64,000 nt of DNA, taken from positions 1,426,001 to 1,490,000 of the forward strand of contig NZ_FOZG01000001.1 of the NCBI RefSeq assembly GCF_900113315.1, in the 5' to 3' direction. Both the position numbers and the translations under genes were made by a program. This DNA is from Sphingomonas jatrophae (lineage in GTDB: Bacteria > Pseudomonadota > Alphaproteobacteria > Sphingomonadales > Sphingomonadaceae). The notes below the pieces were generated by a model. It was not told the DNA's origin. It did no database searches and worked only from the letters and a program-made list of their open reading frames with translations. Of this stretch, positions 18,601 through 27,202 are shown piece by piece; position 1 is the first letter of the stretch, and each line of letters starts with the position of its first letter.

Positions 18601-18948
18601 GTGCCGGTCCGCACGCTTGCGCGGCGGGCCGAGTTTCTGAAAGCCAATGCCGGGCGTCGCCAGCCGATGCCCGGCTTCGTGCTTTTGGTGCACCCCCGCG
18701 GCGATGGCGATCCCGCCCGCGGCCTGGGCATCACCGTGACGAAGAAGATCGGCAACGCCGTCGTGCGCAACCGCATGAAGCGGCGCTTTCGCGCGCTCGG
18801 GCGCGAGCTTCTGCCTCTCCATGGCATCGCCGGGGCCGATCACGTCCTGATCGGCCGTGCCGGCGGCGTCGAACGGCCGTTTGAGCAGCTGCGCGCCGAG
18901 CTGGCCAAGGCGCTTGCCAAGGCAAGCCGCAGCGGGCCGGCGGCGTGA
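18601..18948 (+). CDS. rnpA: Ribonuclease P protein component
   Basis: Protein subunit of RNase P, which matures the 5' ends of tRNAs; 115 residues and very basic. The family signature is [17 protein letters not shown], preceded by [15 protein letters not shown]. The start was placed at the GTG 8 bases after the rpmH stop because the family begins near [10 protein letters not shown]; a longer open frame upstream overlaps rpmH and is not RnpA-like. The stop overlaps the yidD GTG by 4 bases. Confidence 0.95.
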   Translation: MPVRTLARRAEFLKANAGRRQPMPGFVLLVHPRGDGDPARGLGITVTKKIGNAVVRNRMKRRFRALGRELLPLHGIAGADHVLIGRAGGVERPFEQLRAELAKALAKASRSGPAA

Positions 18949-19190
18949 CGACATCGGGCCAGCCGGCCGGGCGCAGCCTGCTGGCGATGCCGCTCATCTG
19001 GGTGGCGCGCCTGTGGCAGATCGGCCCCAGCCGGGTGCTGCCGCCCTCCTGCCGGTTCCAGCCGACGTGTTCGGCCTATGCGATCGAGGCGCTGACCCGC
19101 TATGGAGCGGCGAAAGGCGGCTGGCTGGCGGCGCGGCGCATCCTGCGCTGTCACCCGTGGGGCGGCTGCGGCCATGACCCCGTTCCCTGA
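18945..19190 (+). CDS. yidD: Membrane protein insertion efficiency factor YidD
   Basis: An 81-residue UPF0161 protein. The hallmark is [18 protein letters not shown] followed by [19 protein letters not shown], with conserved Cys residues and an N-terminal amphipathic/hydrophobic helix ([12 protein letters not shown]). YidD assists YidC-dependent membrane protein insertion and is typically encoded, as here, between rnpA and yidC. It starts at a GTG overlapping rnpA, and yidC follows 12 bases later. Confidence 0.95.
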   Translation: MTTSGQPAGRSLLAMPLIWVARLWQIGPSRVLPPSCRFQPTCSAYAIEALTRYGAAKGGWLAARRILRCHPWGGCGHDPVP

Positions 19191-19202
19191 AAAGGCGTTT
19201 TC

Positions 19203-20915
19203 GTGAACAGCGACAATAATCGCAACCTGCTGCTGGCGATCCTCCTCTCGGTGATCGTGATCCTGGGCTGGAGCTTCGTCAGCCGCCACTTCTTCCCGGC
19301 GGCCAACCCGCCGACGACGAAGGTGGTGGACGGCAAGACGGTGCCGGTGGCCAATCCCGGCGCTGATCCGGCGGCGGACTCCCCCGCGGCGCTGCGCAAC
19401 CGCGCGGTGGTGCTGCGCGAATCGCCGCGTGTGGCGATCCGCAACAGCCGGGTGGCGGGCACGATCAGCCTGAAGGGCGCGCGGATCGACGATCTGGTGC
19501 TGTCGACCTACAAGGAAACGCTGGCGAAGGACTCGCCGCCCATCCGCCTCCTGTCGCCCGCGGGCGCGGCGGACGCCTATTATGCGGCGTTCGGCTGGTC
19601 GGGGGAGGGCGTGACCCTGCCCGGTCCGGACACGGTGTGGGCCGCGGATGCGACCGAACTGACGCCCGCGCGGCCGGTGACGCTCAGCTGGACCAACCCG
19701 CAGGGCATCCGCTTCGCCATCCGTATCGCGCTCGACGACGTCTACCTCTTCACCGTCACGCAGACGGTGGCGAACGGCAGCGGTGGTGCAGCGGGCGTGC
19801 GCCCCTATGCGCTGCTCAGCCGCGTCGGCCACAGCAAGGATCCGGATAGCTGGACGGCGCATGCCGGGCCGATGGGCGTGTTCAACGGCGCGGCAAATTA
19901 CGGGCCGGACTACAAGGATCTCGACAAGGGCGAGACCGAGGGCACGCACTTCGCCTCGACCGGCGGCTGGCTGGGCTTCAGCGACAAATATTGGCTGACG
20001 GCGCTGTCCCCCCTGCCGAACGCGCGGGTGGAGGCGAACTTCCGTGGCGCCAACAGCCGCTACCAGGCGGATCTGGCCGGGCAGACGCGCATCGTGCCGC
20101 CGGGCCGCAGCTATTCGCAGGACGTGCGCTTCTTCGCGGGCGCCAAGGAAGTGGCGCTGCTGGATCAGTATGAGAAGGCGTCGGCCATCCCGATGTTCGA
20201 TCGCGCGATCGACTGGGGCTGGTTCTACTGGTTCGAGCGGCCGATCTTCTGGCTGCTGGATGCGCTGTTCAAGGCGGTCGGCAACTTCGGCGTCGCGATC
20301 CTGCTGCTCACCTGCATCATCCGCCTGCTGATGTTCCCGGTCGCGAACAAGCAGTTCGCCTCCATGGCGGGGATGCGCGTGGTGCAGCCGAAGATGAAGG
20401 AGCTGCAGGAGCGATACAAGGACGACAAGGCGCGCCTGCAGCAGGAGATGCTGGAGCTGTACAAGCGCGAGAAGGTCAATCCGCTGGCGGGCTGCCTGCC
20501 GATCGTGTTGCAGATCCCGATCTTCTACGCGCTCTACAAGGTGCTGCTGCTGACGATCGAGATGCGCCACCAGCCCTTCGCCTTGTGGCTGAAGGACCTG
20601 TCGGCGCCCGATCCGATGACGCCGGTCAACCTGTTCGGCCTGCTCGCCTTCACGCCGCCGCCGATGATCGGCATCGGCGTGCTGCCGATCCTGCTCGGCA
20701 TCACCATGTATCTGCAATTCAAGCTGAACCCAGCTTCGCCCGATCCGGTGCAGCAGCAGGTCTTCTCGATCATGCCGTGGGTGATGATGTTCTTCTTCGC
20801 GCCGCTCGCGGCGGGCCTGCAGCTCTATTATGTGATGAACAACCTGCTCTCGATCGCGCAGCAGCGCTTCCTCTACAGCCGCCATCCGGCGCTGAAGACG
20901 GCGCCGACCAAGTGA
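19203..20915 (+). CDS. yidC: Membrane protein insertase YidC/Oxa1
   Basis: 570-residue inner-membrane insertase acting with or without SecYEG. An N-terminal transmembrane helix (NLLLAILLSVIVILGWSFVS) is followed by a large periplasmic beta-domain (about 25-330) and the conserved C-terminal insertase core. The core has the WGWFYWFERPIFWLLDALF region, the cytosolic coiled-coil loop KMKELQERYKDDKARLQQEM and LAGCLPIVLQIPIFYALYKV. It starts at a GTG; its stop overlaps the start of yihA by 4 bases. Confidence 0.96.
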   Translation: MNSDNNRNLLLAILLSVIVILGWSFVSRHFFPAANPPTTKVVDGKTVPVANPGADPAADSPAALRNRAVVLRESPRVAIRNSRVAGTISLKGARIDDLVLSTYKETLAKDSPPIRLLSPAGAADAYYAAFGWSGEGVTLPGPDTVWAADATELTPARPVTLSWTNPQGIRFAIRIALDDVYLFTVTQTVANGSGGAAGVRPYALLSRVGHSKDPDSWTAHAGPMGVFNGAANYGPDYKDLDKGETEGTHFASTGGWLGFSDKYWLTALSPLPNARVEANFRGANSRYQADLAGQTRIVPPGRSYSQDVRFFAGAKEVALLDQYEKASAIPMFDRAIDWGWFYWFERPIFWLLDALFKAVGNFGVAILLLTCIIRLLMFPVANKQFASMAGMRVVQPKMKELQERYKDDKARLQQEMLELYKREKVNPLAGCLPIVLQIPIFYALYKVLLLTIEMRHQPFALWLKDLSAPDPMTPVNLFGLLAFTPPPMIGIGVLPILLGITMYLQFKLNPASPDPVQQQVFSIMPWVMMFFFAPLAAGLQLYYVMNNLLSIAQQRFLYSRHPALKTAPTK

Positions 20916-21568
20916 CCGAGGCTGATGACGCGCCGGACGGCGACGATGCGATCGAGGCCGCGCGCAAGCTGTTCGCCGGGCCTGTGGGCTTCATGCTCTC
21001 CGCGCCCGGGCTGCAGCACCTTCCCGCGCCGGAGCTGCCGGAGGTGGCGTTTGCCGGGCGATCCAACGTCGGCAAATCATCGCTGCTCAACGCGCTGACC
21101 GGGCGGAACGGGCTGGCGCGCACCTCCAACACGCCCGGCCGCACGCAGGAGCTCAACTTCTTCGCGGTGGGCGAGCCGGCGGTGTTCCGGCTGGTCGACA
21201 TGCCGGGCTACGGCTTCGCCAAGGCGCCGAAGGACATGGTGCGGCGCTGGAAGCATCTGGTGAACGACTATCTGCGCGGCCGGGTGGTGCTGAAGCGCTG
21301 CCTCGTGCTGGTGGATGCCCGCCACGGCCTCAAGGATGTCGATCGCGAGCTGATGACCATGCTCGACAAGGCGGCCGTCTCCTACCGGCTGGTCATGACC
21401 AAGGCCGACAAGGTGAAGCCGACCGAGCTGGCCAGGGTGCAGGAAGCGACCGCCGCCGAGGCGCGCAAGCACGTCGCCGCGCACCCCGAGGTGTTGGCGA
21501 CGTCGAGCGAGACGGGCGAGGGCATCGCCGAGCTGCGTGCGGCGGTGCTGGAGGCGGCGCGCGGTTGA
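20912..21568 (+). CDS. yihA: Ribosome biogenesis GTP-binding protein YihA/YsxC (EngB)
   Basis: TRAFAC-class GTPase of 218 residues needed for large-subunit assembly and cell division. G1 is FAGRSNVGKSSLLNAL, G2 lies in NTPGRTQELNFF, G3 is DMPGYGFAKAP, G4 is TKADKVKP and G5 TSSETGEG. The start is the GTG overlapping the yidC stop (GTGA), which gives the usual short N-terminal extension before KLFAGPVGFM. It is the last gene of the rpmH block; a near-perfect 12-bp hairpin follows. Confidence 0.95.
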   Translation: MTEADDAPDGDDAIEAARKLFAGPVGFMLSAPGLQHLPAPELPEVAFAGRSNVGKSSLLNALTGRNGLARTSNTPGRTQELNFFAVGEPAVFRLVDMPGYGFAKAPKDMVRRWKHLVNDYLRGRVVLKRCLVLVDARHGLKDVDRELMTMLDKAAVSYRLVMTKADKVKPTELARVQEATAAEARKHVAAHPEVLATSSETGEGIAELRAAVLEAARG

Positions 21569-21592
21569 AGGCGGACTGCCGATACGCTATGT

Positions 21593-21623
21593 ATCAGGCG
21601 TCAGTGAGGACATGATCCTTTGA
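21593..21623 (-). pseudogene. Degenerate copy of the small-peptide start region
   Basis: On the minus strand, CATCAAAGGATCATGTCCTC and the bases after it repeat the ribosome-binding site and first codons of the peptide gene at 21700-21792, with small deletions. The resulting frame is only MSSLTPDT before a stop. It looks like the remnant of a tandem duplication. Confidence 0.4.
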
Positions 21624-21628
21624 TGCGA

Positions 21629-21667
21629 GCCTCCGCTGTTGCAGCAGCGGGGGCTCAATTCGTTTGG
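21629..21667 (+). terminator. Hairpin after yihA
   Basis: GAGCCTCCGCTG-TTGCAG-CAGCGGGGGCTC forms a 12-bp stem with one U.G wobble on the plus strand (a C.A mismatch on the minus strand). AATTCGTTT follows. The better pairing on the plus strand points to termination of the rpmH-yihA transcript. Its loop TTGCAG recurs in the next hairpin. Confidence 0.5.
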
Positions 21668-21689
21668 GGCAGGTTGCAGCCTGCCCCCA
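21668..21689. other. Perfect 8-bp hairpin with the same TTGCAG loop
   Basis: GGGGCAGG-TTGCAG-CCTGCCCC can fold on either strand. On the minus strand it lies 10 bases after the stop of the 30-residue peptide gene, so it may be that transcript's terminator or stabiliser, although no U-run follows. Confidence 0.5.
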
Positions 21690-21699
21690 CCCGTGTGCT

Positions 21700-21792
21700 C
21701 TACTTGGAGCGAGACACCTCGACCACCTTGAGGATCAGGGTGGCAAAGGCGATCAGCACGCCAAGCAGGAGACACATGTCAGTGAGGGACAT
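21700..21792 (-). CDS. Putative 30-residue single-helix membrane peptide
   Basis: Encodes a peptide that starts MSLTDMCLLLGVLIAFATLI and ends LKVVEVSRSK: a short polar N-terminus, one transmembrane helix of about 18 residues and a basic C-terminus. AAAGGAG lies 5 bases before the ATG, an ideal ribosome-binding site. It starts 78 bases after the aldo/keto reductase stop in an otherwise gene-free gap and is followed by two strong hairpins. Size and topology resemble small regulatory membrane peptides or type I toxins; no homology is claimed. Confidence 0.5.
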   Translation of the reverse strand: MSLTDMCLLLGVLIAFATLILKVVEVSRSK

Positions 21793-21870
21793 GATGACTC
21801 CTTTGATGTGACGGCAACAGCGCCGCCACCTACAGCTCTGCCTAGCTTCGACGGCGGTTAATAGTAGGCG

Positions 21871-22680
21871 TCACATGCTTTCGGCGAAGATGCGACCGTC
21901 CGCGCGGGCCAGTGTCGCGATGCTGGCCATGTCGTCACTGTCGAGTGCGAAATCGTGCAGCGCGAAGTTCTCGGCCAGACGTTCCGGACTGCGGGTCTTG
22001 GGGATGATGCAGAGACCCCGCTCGAGGTGCCAGCGCAGGATGATCTGCGCGGGGCTGCGGCCATGCCGCGCCGCCACCTGGGCGATCACCGGATCGTCAA
22101 GGATCGCCCCGCGCCCGAGCGGCGACCAGCTGATGGTGGCGATGTCGTGCTCGCGGTGGAAGTCGACCAGCTCGTCCTGCGGGAAGGCGGGATGGAGCTC
22201 GATCTGGTTGACGGCGGGCACCACGCCCGTCTCGTCGATCAGTCGGCGAAGCTGTGCGACGGTGAAGTTGGACACGCCGATCGAGCGCACCCGGCCCTCC
22301 TCGCGCAGCTCGATCAGCGCGCGCCACGTCTCGACATAAAGGTCGTGCTGCGGCTGGGGCCAGTGGATCAGGTAGAGATCGAGCCAGTCGAGCCCGAGAC
22401 GGGCGAAGCTGTCCTCGAACGCCTGCCGGGCGGCGCCGCGGCCATGCGCGTCGTTCCACAGCTTGGTGGTGACGAAGATCGTCTCGTCGCGCGCGCGGAC
22501 GCCCTCCCCCACCTCCCGCTCATTGCCGTAGATCGTGGCAGTGTCGACCGCGCGGTAGCCGAGATCGATGGCGCGGGTCACCATCTCCGCCGTCTCGTTC
22601 TCGGGGATCTGATACACGCCGAGGCCGATCTGCGGCATGCTGTAGCCGTCGTTGAGCTGGACGGTTGGGCTGTAGGTCAT
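21871..22680 (-). CDS. Aldo/keto reductase (diketogluconate reductase-like)
   Basis: NADPH-dependent carbonyl reductase of 269 residues with a TIM barrel. Visible are the catalytic Asp and Tyr in AVDTATIYGNE, the Lys in VTTKLW, the His in LIHWPQP, and SIGVSNF, NQIELHP and the cofactor-binding IPKTRSPERLAENF. The layout is that of the AKR5/2,5-diketo-D-gluconate reductase group. The start was set at MTYSPTV because AAGGAG lies 7 bases upstream. Its substrate is probably a small aldehyde or keto-sugar; no operon partner is evident. Confidence 0.92.
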   Translation of the reverse strand: MTYSPTVQLNDGYSMPQIGLGVYQIPENETAEMVTRAIDLGYRAVDTATIYGNEREVGEGVRARDETIFVTTKLWNDAHGRGAARQAFEDSFARLGLDWLDLYLIHWPQPQHDLYVETWRALIELREEGRVRSIGVSNFTVAQLRRLIDETGVVPAVNQIELHPAFPQDELVDFHREHDIATISWSPLGRGAILDDPVIAQVAARHGRSPAQIILRWHLERGLCIIPKTRSPERLAENFALHDFALDSDDMASIATLARADGRIFAESM

Positions 22681-22775
22681 GCGGGCTCCTTCGCGATCCG
22701 AAGCGGGGCAACGCACCGCCGCGCGTGCGGATGCCGATGCTTGGCCGCGCTGATCCGGATTGCTAAGGCGCCGAA

Positions 22776-23327
22776 ATGAACACGACCGATGCCCGGCCGC
22801 TGCGCGCGCTGCCTATGCTCATCTTCAGCTCGCGCTGGTTGCAGCTGCCGCTCTACCTCGGGCTGATCGTCGCGCAGTGCGTCTATGTTTATCTGTTCCT
22901 GCACGATCTTTGGCACCTGGTGACGCATGCCGGCGGGTTCGGCGAGCAGCAGATCATGCTCGTCGTGCTCGGCCTGATCGACGTGGTGATGATCTCCAAC
23001 CTGCTCGTGATGGTCATCGTCGGCGGTTATGAGACGTTCGTCTCGCGGCTGGGGCTGGAGAAGCACCCGGATCAGCCCGAGTGGCTGAGCCACGTCAATG
23101 CCGGCGTGCTGAAGGTGAAGCTGGCGATGGCGATCATCGGCATCTCCTCCATCCACCTGCTGCGCACCTTCATCGAGGCCGCTTCGCTCGGCACGCCCGA
23201 GGCGCGGGTGACCATGCAGGGCGTGATCCTGCAGACGGTGATCCACGGCGTCTTCATCCTGTCGGCGATCGGCATCGCCTTCGTCGACAAATTGTCGTCG
23301 ACCACGCCGGTGCGCGAGCGCCACTGA
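22776..23327 (+). CDS. UPF0114 (YqhA/TIGR00645) family membrane protein
   Basis: 183-residue inner-membrane protein with three or four transmembrane helices. Features of the family are FSSRWLQLPLYLGLIVAQ at the N-terminus, the central LGLIDVVMISNLLVMVIVGG stretch with its polar Asp, YETFVSRL, and the KVKLAMAIIGISSIHLL segment. The function of the family is not established. It stands alone, divergent from the aldo/keto reductase. Confidence 0.9.
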   Translation: MNTTDARPLRALPMLIFSSRWLQLPLYLGLIVAQCVYVYLFLHDLWHLVTHAGGFGEQQIMLVVLGLIDVVMISNLLVMVIVGGYETFVSRLGLEKHPDQPEWLSHVNAGVLKVKLAMAIIGISSIHLLRTFIEAASLGTPEARVTMQGVILQTVIHGVFILSAIGIAFVDKLSSTTPVRERH

Positions 23328-23371
23328 CCGCGCGAGTTGCCGCGGATCGACCGGGCGGCTATCCCGCGCCG

Positions 23372-24040
23372 ATGCTCAAGCTGTTCATCGGCAACAAGGC
23401 CTATTCCAGCTGGTCGATGCGCGGCTGGCTGGCCGTCCGCCGCTCCGGCCTCGCCTTCGAGGAAATCGTCGTCCCCCTCTATGACGAGGAGTGGGACAAA
23501 AGGCGCGAGGGGGGCGAGTTCGCGCCGTCTTCGGGCAAGGTGCCGATCCTGTGGGATGGCGACATGGTGGTGTGGGACAGCCTCGCCATCATCGAGTGCC
23601 TGGCCGACCGTGTCGGCCGCGCTCCCTTCTGGCCGGAGGATGAGGCAGCACGCGCCACCGCCCGGTCGATGGCGGCGGAGATGCACTCCAGCTTCCAGGC
23701 GTTGCGGCGCGAGCACAGCATGAACGTGCGCCGCACCTTTCCGGCAAAAACTCTCTCCCCCGCCGTGGTGGCGGACGTGACCCGCATCGTGACGCTCTGG
23801 GCCGAGGCGCGCTCCCGCTGGGGATCGGAGGGCGATTTCCTGTTCGGCGAATGGGGCGCGGCGGACATCATGTTCGCCCCCGTCGTCACCCGCTTCCTCA
23901 CCTATTCGATCCCGGTGCCCCGCTTCGCCGCGCAGTATATGGGCGCGGTGCTGCGCCACCCGGACGTGACCGCGTGGATCGACGCCGCGCAGGACGAGCC
24001 CTGGGTAATCGAGAAGTTCGAGGTGCCGAGCGAAGCGTGA
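23372..24040 (+). CDS. Glutathione S-transferase family protein
   Basis: 222-residue cytosolic GST. The N-terminal thioredoxin-like domain reads LFIGNKAYSSWSMRGWLAVR, with Ser residues at the catalytic position as in zeta/theta-like enzymes. KVPILWDGDMVVWDSLAI holds the cis-Pro and glutathione gamma-glutamyl-binding Asp-Ser. The all-helical C-terminal domain includes FLFGEWGAADIMFAPVVTRF. The start is the ATG just before LKLFIGNKAY; the open frame farther upstream overlaps the UPF0114 gene and is spurious. Substrate unknown. Confidence 0.9.
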   Translation: MLKLFIGNKAYSSWSMRGWLAVRRSGLAFEEIVVPLYDEEWDKRREGGEFAPSSGKVPILWDGDMVVWDSLAIIECLADRVGRAPFWPEDEAARATARSMAAEMHSSFQALRREHSMNVRRTFPAKTLSPAVVADVTRIVTLWAEARSRWGSEGDFLFGEWGAADIMFAPVVTRFLTYSIPVPRFAAQYMGAVLRHPDVTAWIDAAQDEPWVIEKFEVPSEA

Positions 24041-24079
24041 CGCTTCCATGCCGGCGCCCCAGCCTCTAGGCGCAGCGCC

Positions 24080-25198
24080 ATGGATGTCGTCGACCTTGCC
24101 AGCCGCCTGATCGCCTGCCCCTCCGTCACGCCTGAAGACGGCGGTGCACTCGGCGTGCTTGCGTCGGCGCTCGAGAGCATCGGCTTCTCGGTCGAGCGCT
24201 TCACCAGCGGCGGGCCGCCGGACGGGCCGATCGAGAACCTGCTGGCGGTGCGCGGGTCGGGCGCACCGCACTTCGCCTTTGCCGGGCACAGCGATGTGGT
24301 GCCGCCGGGTGACGGCTGGGCGAGCGATCCGTTCGCGCCGACGATCCATGGCGAGCTGCTGCACGGGCGCGGGGCGGTCGACATGAAGGGTGCGCTCGCC
24401 GCCTTCGTCGCCGCCGCAGCGCGAGTGCCCGAGCATCAGGGGATGCTCAGCCTTGTCATAACGGGCGACGAGGAAGGGCCGGCAACGCACGGCACGGTCG
24501 CGCTGATCGAGCGCATGCGCGCGCGCGGGCTGGTGCCCGATCTATGCCTGGTCGGTGAGCCGACCTCGGAGGCGCGGCTGGGCGATACGATCAAGATCGG
24601 GCGGCGCGGATCGGTCAATCTGTGGATCGAGGTGCCGGGCACGCAGGGCCATGTGGCCTATCCTCACCTCGCCGATAATCCGGCGACGCGGCTGGTGGCG
24701 GCGCTGGCGGAGCTTTCGGCGTGGGAGATCGACCGCGGCACGGACTGGTTCCAGCCGTCCAACCTCGAGATCACCGACATTGCGATCGGCAATCCGGCGA
24801 CGAACATCATCCCCGGCGCGGCGCGGGCGCGGCTGAACATCCGCTTCAACGATCTTCAGCGCGGCGCCGATCTGGCGGCGCATGTCGAGGCGGTGGTCCG
24901 GCACCACGCACCGCGCGCCAGCGTGCGTGCCCAGGTTTCGGGCGAGGCGTTCCTGACGCCGCCGGGCGCGCTGTCGCAGATGGTGAGCGATGCTGTCGAG
25001 GCGGCGACGGGCAGTGCGCCGAAACTCTCCACCTCGGGCGGCACGTCCGATGCACGCTTTCTGGTCGCCTTGTGCCCGGTGGTGGAGCTCGGCCTGGTCA
25101 ACGCGACGATGCACAAGCTGGATGAGGCGGTGGCGCTGCCCGACCTGCATGCGCTGGTCGATATCTACGAAGGCGTGATCCGCCGCGCGCTGGGGTGA
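24080..25198 (+). CDS. dapE: Succinyl-diaminopimelate desuccinylase
   Basis: Zn-dependent amidohydrolase of the M20 family that releases succinate from N-succinyl-LL-diaminopimelate in lysine and peptidoglycan precursor synthesis. The 372-residue length is normal. Metal ligands are in AGHSDVVPPGDGW, HGRGAVDMKG (bridging Asp) and TGDEEGPATHG (catalytic Glu then metal Glu). STSGGTSDARF and the terminal His in NATMHKLDE complete the site. It follows the GST gene by 39 bases and converges on the Smr gene. Confidence 0.95.
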   Translation: MDVVDLASRLIACPSVTPEDGGALGVLASALESIGFSVERFTSGGPPDGPIENLLAVRGSGAPHFAFAGHSDVVPPGDGWASDPFAPTIHGELLHGRGAVDMKGALAAFVAAAARVPEHQGMLSLVITGDEEGPATHGTVALIERMRARGLVPDLCLVGEPTSEARLGDTIKIGRRGSVNLWIEVPGTQGHVAYPHLADNPATRLVAALAELSAWEIDRGTDWFQPSNLEITDIAIGNPATNIIPGAARARLNIRFNDLQRGADLAAHVEAVVRHHAPRASVRAQVSGEAFLTPPGALSQMVSDAVEAATGSAPKLSTSGGTSDARFLVALCPVVELGLVNATMHKLDEAVALPDLHALVDIYEGVIRRALG

Positions 25199-25205
25199 AC
25201 GCGGC

Positions 25206-25727
25206 CTAGCTGCGCCTCAGCACGACATAGAAGGCACCCGCCCCGCCGTGACGCGGGTGGGCAGCGCGGATCGCGGCAATGCGCGAGGCGAAGCGCGAGG
25301 CGGCGAGCCAGTGGCCGACTTCGCGACGGATCGCGCCCCGCCCCGGCCCCGGCCGATCCTTGCCCGCGACGATCACCACCAGCCGATCCCCTGCCGCCAC
25401 CGCGCGGCCGAGTGCCTCTTCCAGCAGCAGATGCGCGGACGCGAGCGTGTGGCCGTGCAGGTCGATGATCCGGTCGGGCGCTGCCATGCCGCGCGCAAGG
25501 CGCCGATCCCAGGACGCATCGAGCGTATTTGCAGTGCGCGCTGCCGGGCGGGCGGGAAGCGCCGGCGCAGGCTGCCGCACGGGCAGACGTGGCGGCACAG
25601 GAGTTTGAGATGGCGGCGGGACCGGCTCGGGCGCGGCTGGCATCTCGCTTGGGCGAAGCGGCAGCACGTCGGCAACGACACGGCGCCACAGCGCCGTTTC
25701 GTCAGCGCTGAGGCGGCGTGCCGGCAT
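25206..25727 (-). CDS. Smr domain protein
   Basis: 173-residue protein with a Pro/Ala-rich N-terminal half and a C-terminal Smr (MutS2-type) domain. The domain shows DLHGHTLASAHLLLEEAL, VIVAGKDRPGPGRGAIRREV and a final GAGAFYVVLRR strand. Stand-alone Smr proteins are nucleases or RNA-binding proteins; the DLHG and GKG-like motifs are intact in pattern. Its start overlaps the 3' end of mltA by 26 bases, so the two are co-transcribed. Confidence 0.88.
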   Translation of the reverse strand: MPARRLSADETALWRRVVADVLPLRPSEMPAAPEPVPPPSQTPVPPRLPVRQPAPALPARPAARTANTLDASWDRRLARGMAAPDRIIDLHGHTLASAHLLLEEALGRAVAAGDRLVVIVAGKDRPGPGRGAIRREVGHWLAASRFASRIAAIRAAHPRHGGAGAFYVVLRRS

Positions 25728-27075
25728 CGAGATCGGCGGGCAGCGTGAACGGCAGGCTGGGTGCGGCCGCGGGCTGGACGGGCCCGAGCCGCGCGATGGT
25801 GCCGATCGGCAGCAACAGCCAGGCCGCGCCCCTGCCCGACATGCCGCCGGCCACGCGCCGCGCCTCTGCGCCCGAACCCCAATAGGTATCGAAGCGATTG
25901 GCGCCCTTGATCGCGCCGCCGGTATCCTGCGCCACCCACAGGCCCGACGCCTCGAACCGGTCCATGGCGAGGAAGACGGGCGCGCCGAGCGGCACGAAGG
26001 ACGGATCGGCCGCAACGCTGGTCCGGCCGGTCACCGGTAGCCCGAGCGCGCCGAGCGGCCCTTCCCCGCCCAGTTCGCGGAAGAAGACGAACGACTTGTT
26101 CTCGTTCATGATCGAGGCGCCGCCGTCGGGCATGGATTTCAGCTTGGCGACGATTCCCTGCATCGAGGTGGAGTCGCCGGGCTGGAAGATGCCACGATCC
26201 TTCATCAGCTTGCCGATGCCGGTATAATCGCGGCCATTCTGCGTATCGTAGCCGACGCGCATGATGCCGCCGTCCGGCAGACGCAGCAGGCCGGATCCCT
26301 GCACCTGGAGGAAGAAAACCTCGATCGGATCGGCGCCCCACGCGATCACCGGCGCATGGCTGTTGATGGCGCCCGCCACGATCTGCGCGCGCTCGGGATA
26401 GCGGACGAGCTTGCCGCCCGTCACCTGTCCGCGGATCCGGCGCCCCTTCAGGTCGTCGGCGAAGAGGCCGAGATCGACCTCGACCAGATCGTCCGGGCGG
26501 CCATAGATCGGCACCTCGTAACCGGCACGCCGCTCACGGGCGCCGGCGATCTCGGGCTCGTAATAGCCGGTCGCGAAGGCGCGGCCGTCTCCGATCACCG
26601 CCGCCTCGAAATAGCGGGCGAAGAAGCCCGCGGAGGGGCCGGTCCACCCCGTCGCGGCGGTGCAGGCAGGCTGCCAGTCCGCCCCGCGGGTGAGCCCCGA
26701 GCGATCGCTGCGGCGGATGAGCGAGGGACAGGTCAGGCGAAATGCCGCCAGAGCCGAGCGGGCCTCCGCCTCCTCGATGCCGAGCGAAGTGACCGGCGGC
26801 CCGGGACGTATGCCCTGCTGGGCCGCTGTGGTGCCGCTCGCGGCGGGAGCAAGCGGTGCAGGCGCGGGAGGCAGCACGCGATTGGGCGAACGGGCCGGCC
26901 CGGGCGTGCGGCTGGTCACGGCAAGCGGGCGGGTGGCTGGCTTGTGCTCCGCCGTCGGCGCGCGGCTGTCCGGCACGGCCGTGCAGGCAGCAAGCGCGAG
27001 CGCGGAGCAGAGGCCAGCGAGTAGGCCCGGACTTGCCATGCCTCGCGACACCGGTTGTCTTAGATCCATCGTCAT
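25702..27075 (-). CDS. mltA: Membrane-bound lytic murein transglycosylase A
   Basis: Cleaves the MurNAc-GlcNAc bond of peptidoglycan to give 1,6-anhydro-MurNAc; anchored as a lipoprotein. The signal peptide ends with the lipobox ALAAC. The MltA barrel region includes FARYFEAAVIGDG and ATGYYEPEIAG; the C-terminal 3D domain has PSFVPLGAPVF and AQDTGGAIKGANRFDTYWG with the conserved Asp residues. About 457 residues from MTMDLRQ; the exact start is uncertain because three ATGs lie between 27039 and 27075. It sits between the Tim44-like and Smr genes. Confidence 0.92.
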   Translation of the reverse strand: MTMDLRQPVSRGMASPGLLAGLCSALALAACTAVPDSRAPTAEHKPATRPLAVTSRTPGPARSPNRVLPPAPAPLAPAASGTTAAQQGIRPGPPVTSLGIEEAEARSALAAFRLTCPSLIRRSDRSGLTRGADWQPACTAATGWTGPSAGFFARYFEAAVIGDGRAFATGYYEPEIAGARERRAGYEVPIYGRPDDLVEVDLGLFADDLKGRRIRGQVTGGKLVRYPERAQIVAGAINSHAPVIAWGADPIEVFFLQVQGSGLLRLPDGGIMRVGYDTQNGRDYTGIGKLMKDRGIFQPGDSTSMQGIVAKLKSMPDGGASIMNENKSFVFFRELGGEGPLGALGLPVTGRTSVAADPSFVPLGAPVFLAMDRFEASGLWVAQDTGGAIKGANRFDTYWGSGAEARRVAGGMSGRGAAWLLLPIGTIARLGPVQPAAAPSLPFTLPADLDAGTPPQR

Positions 27076-27202
27076 CCCGCTCGTTCCGCGGGATCCACCC
27101 GTCTGCGCCTTCATCCGCGGGCGATTATGGCAGCGCCGACGACGGAACAAGCCCGTCGCGACGACGTGCCGCCTAGGCCCGACCACCCCGCCGGGCGACG
27201 CG

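Noticed and set aside
18840-20885. Open frame of 681 codons opposite yidD-yidC
   Set aside because: Antisense to unmistakable yidC; low-complexity His/Arg/Gln composition.
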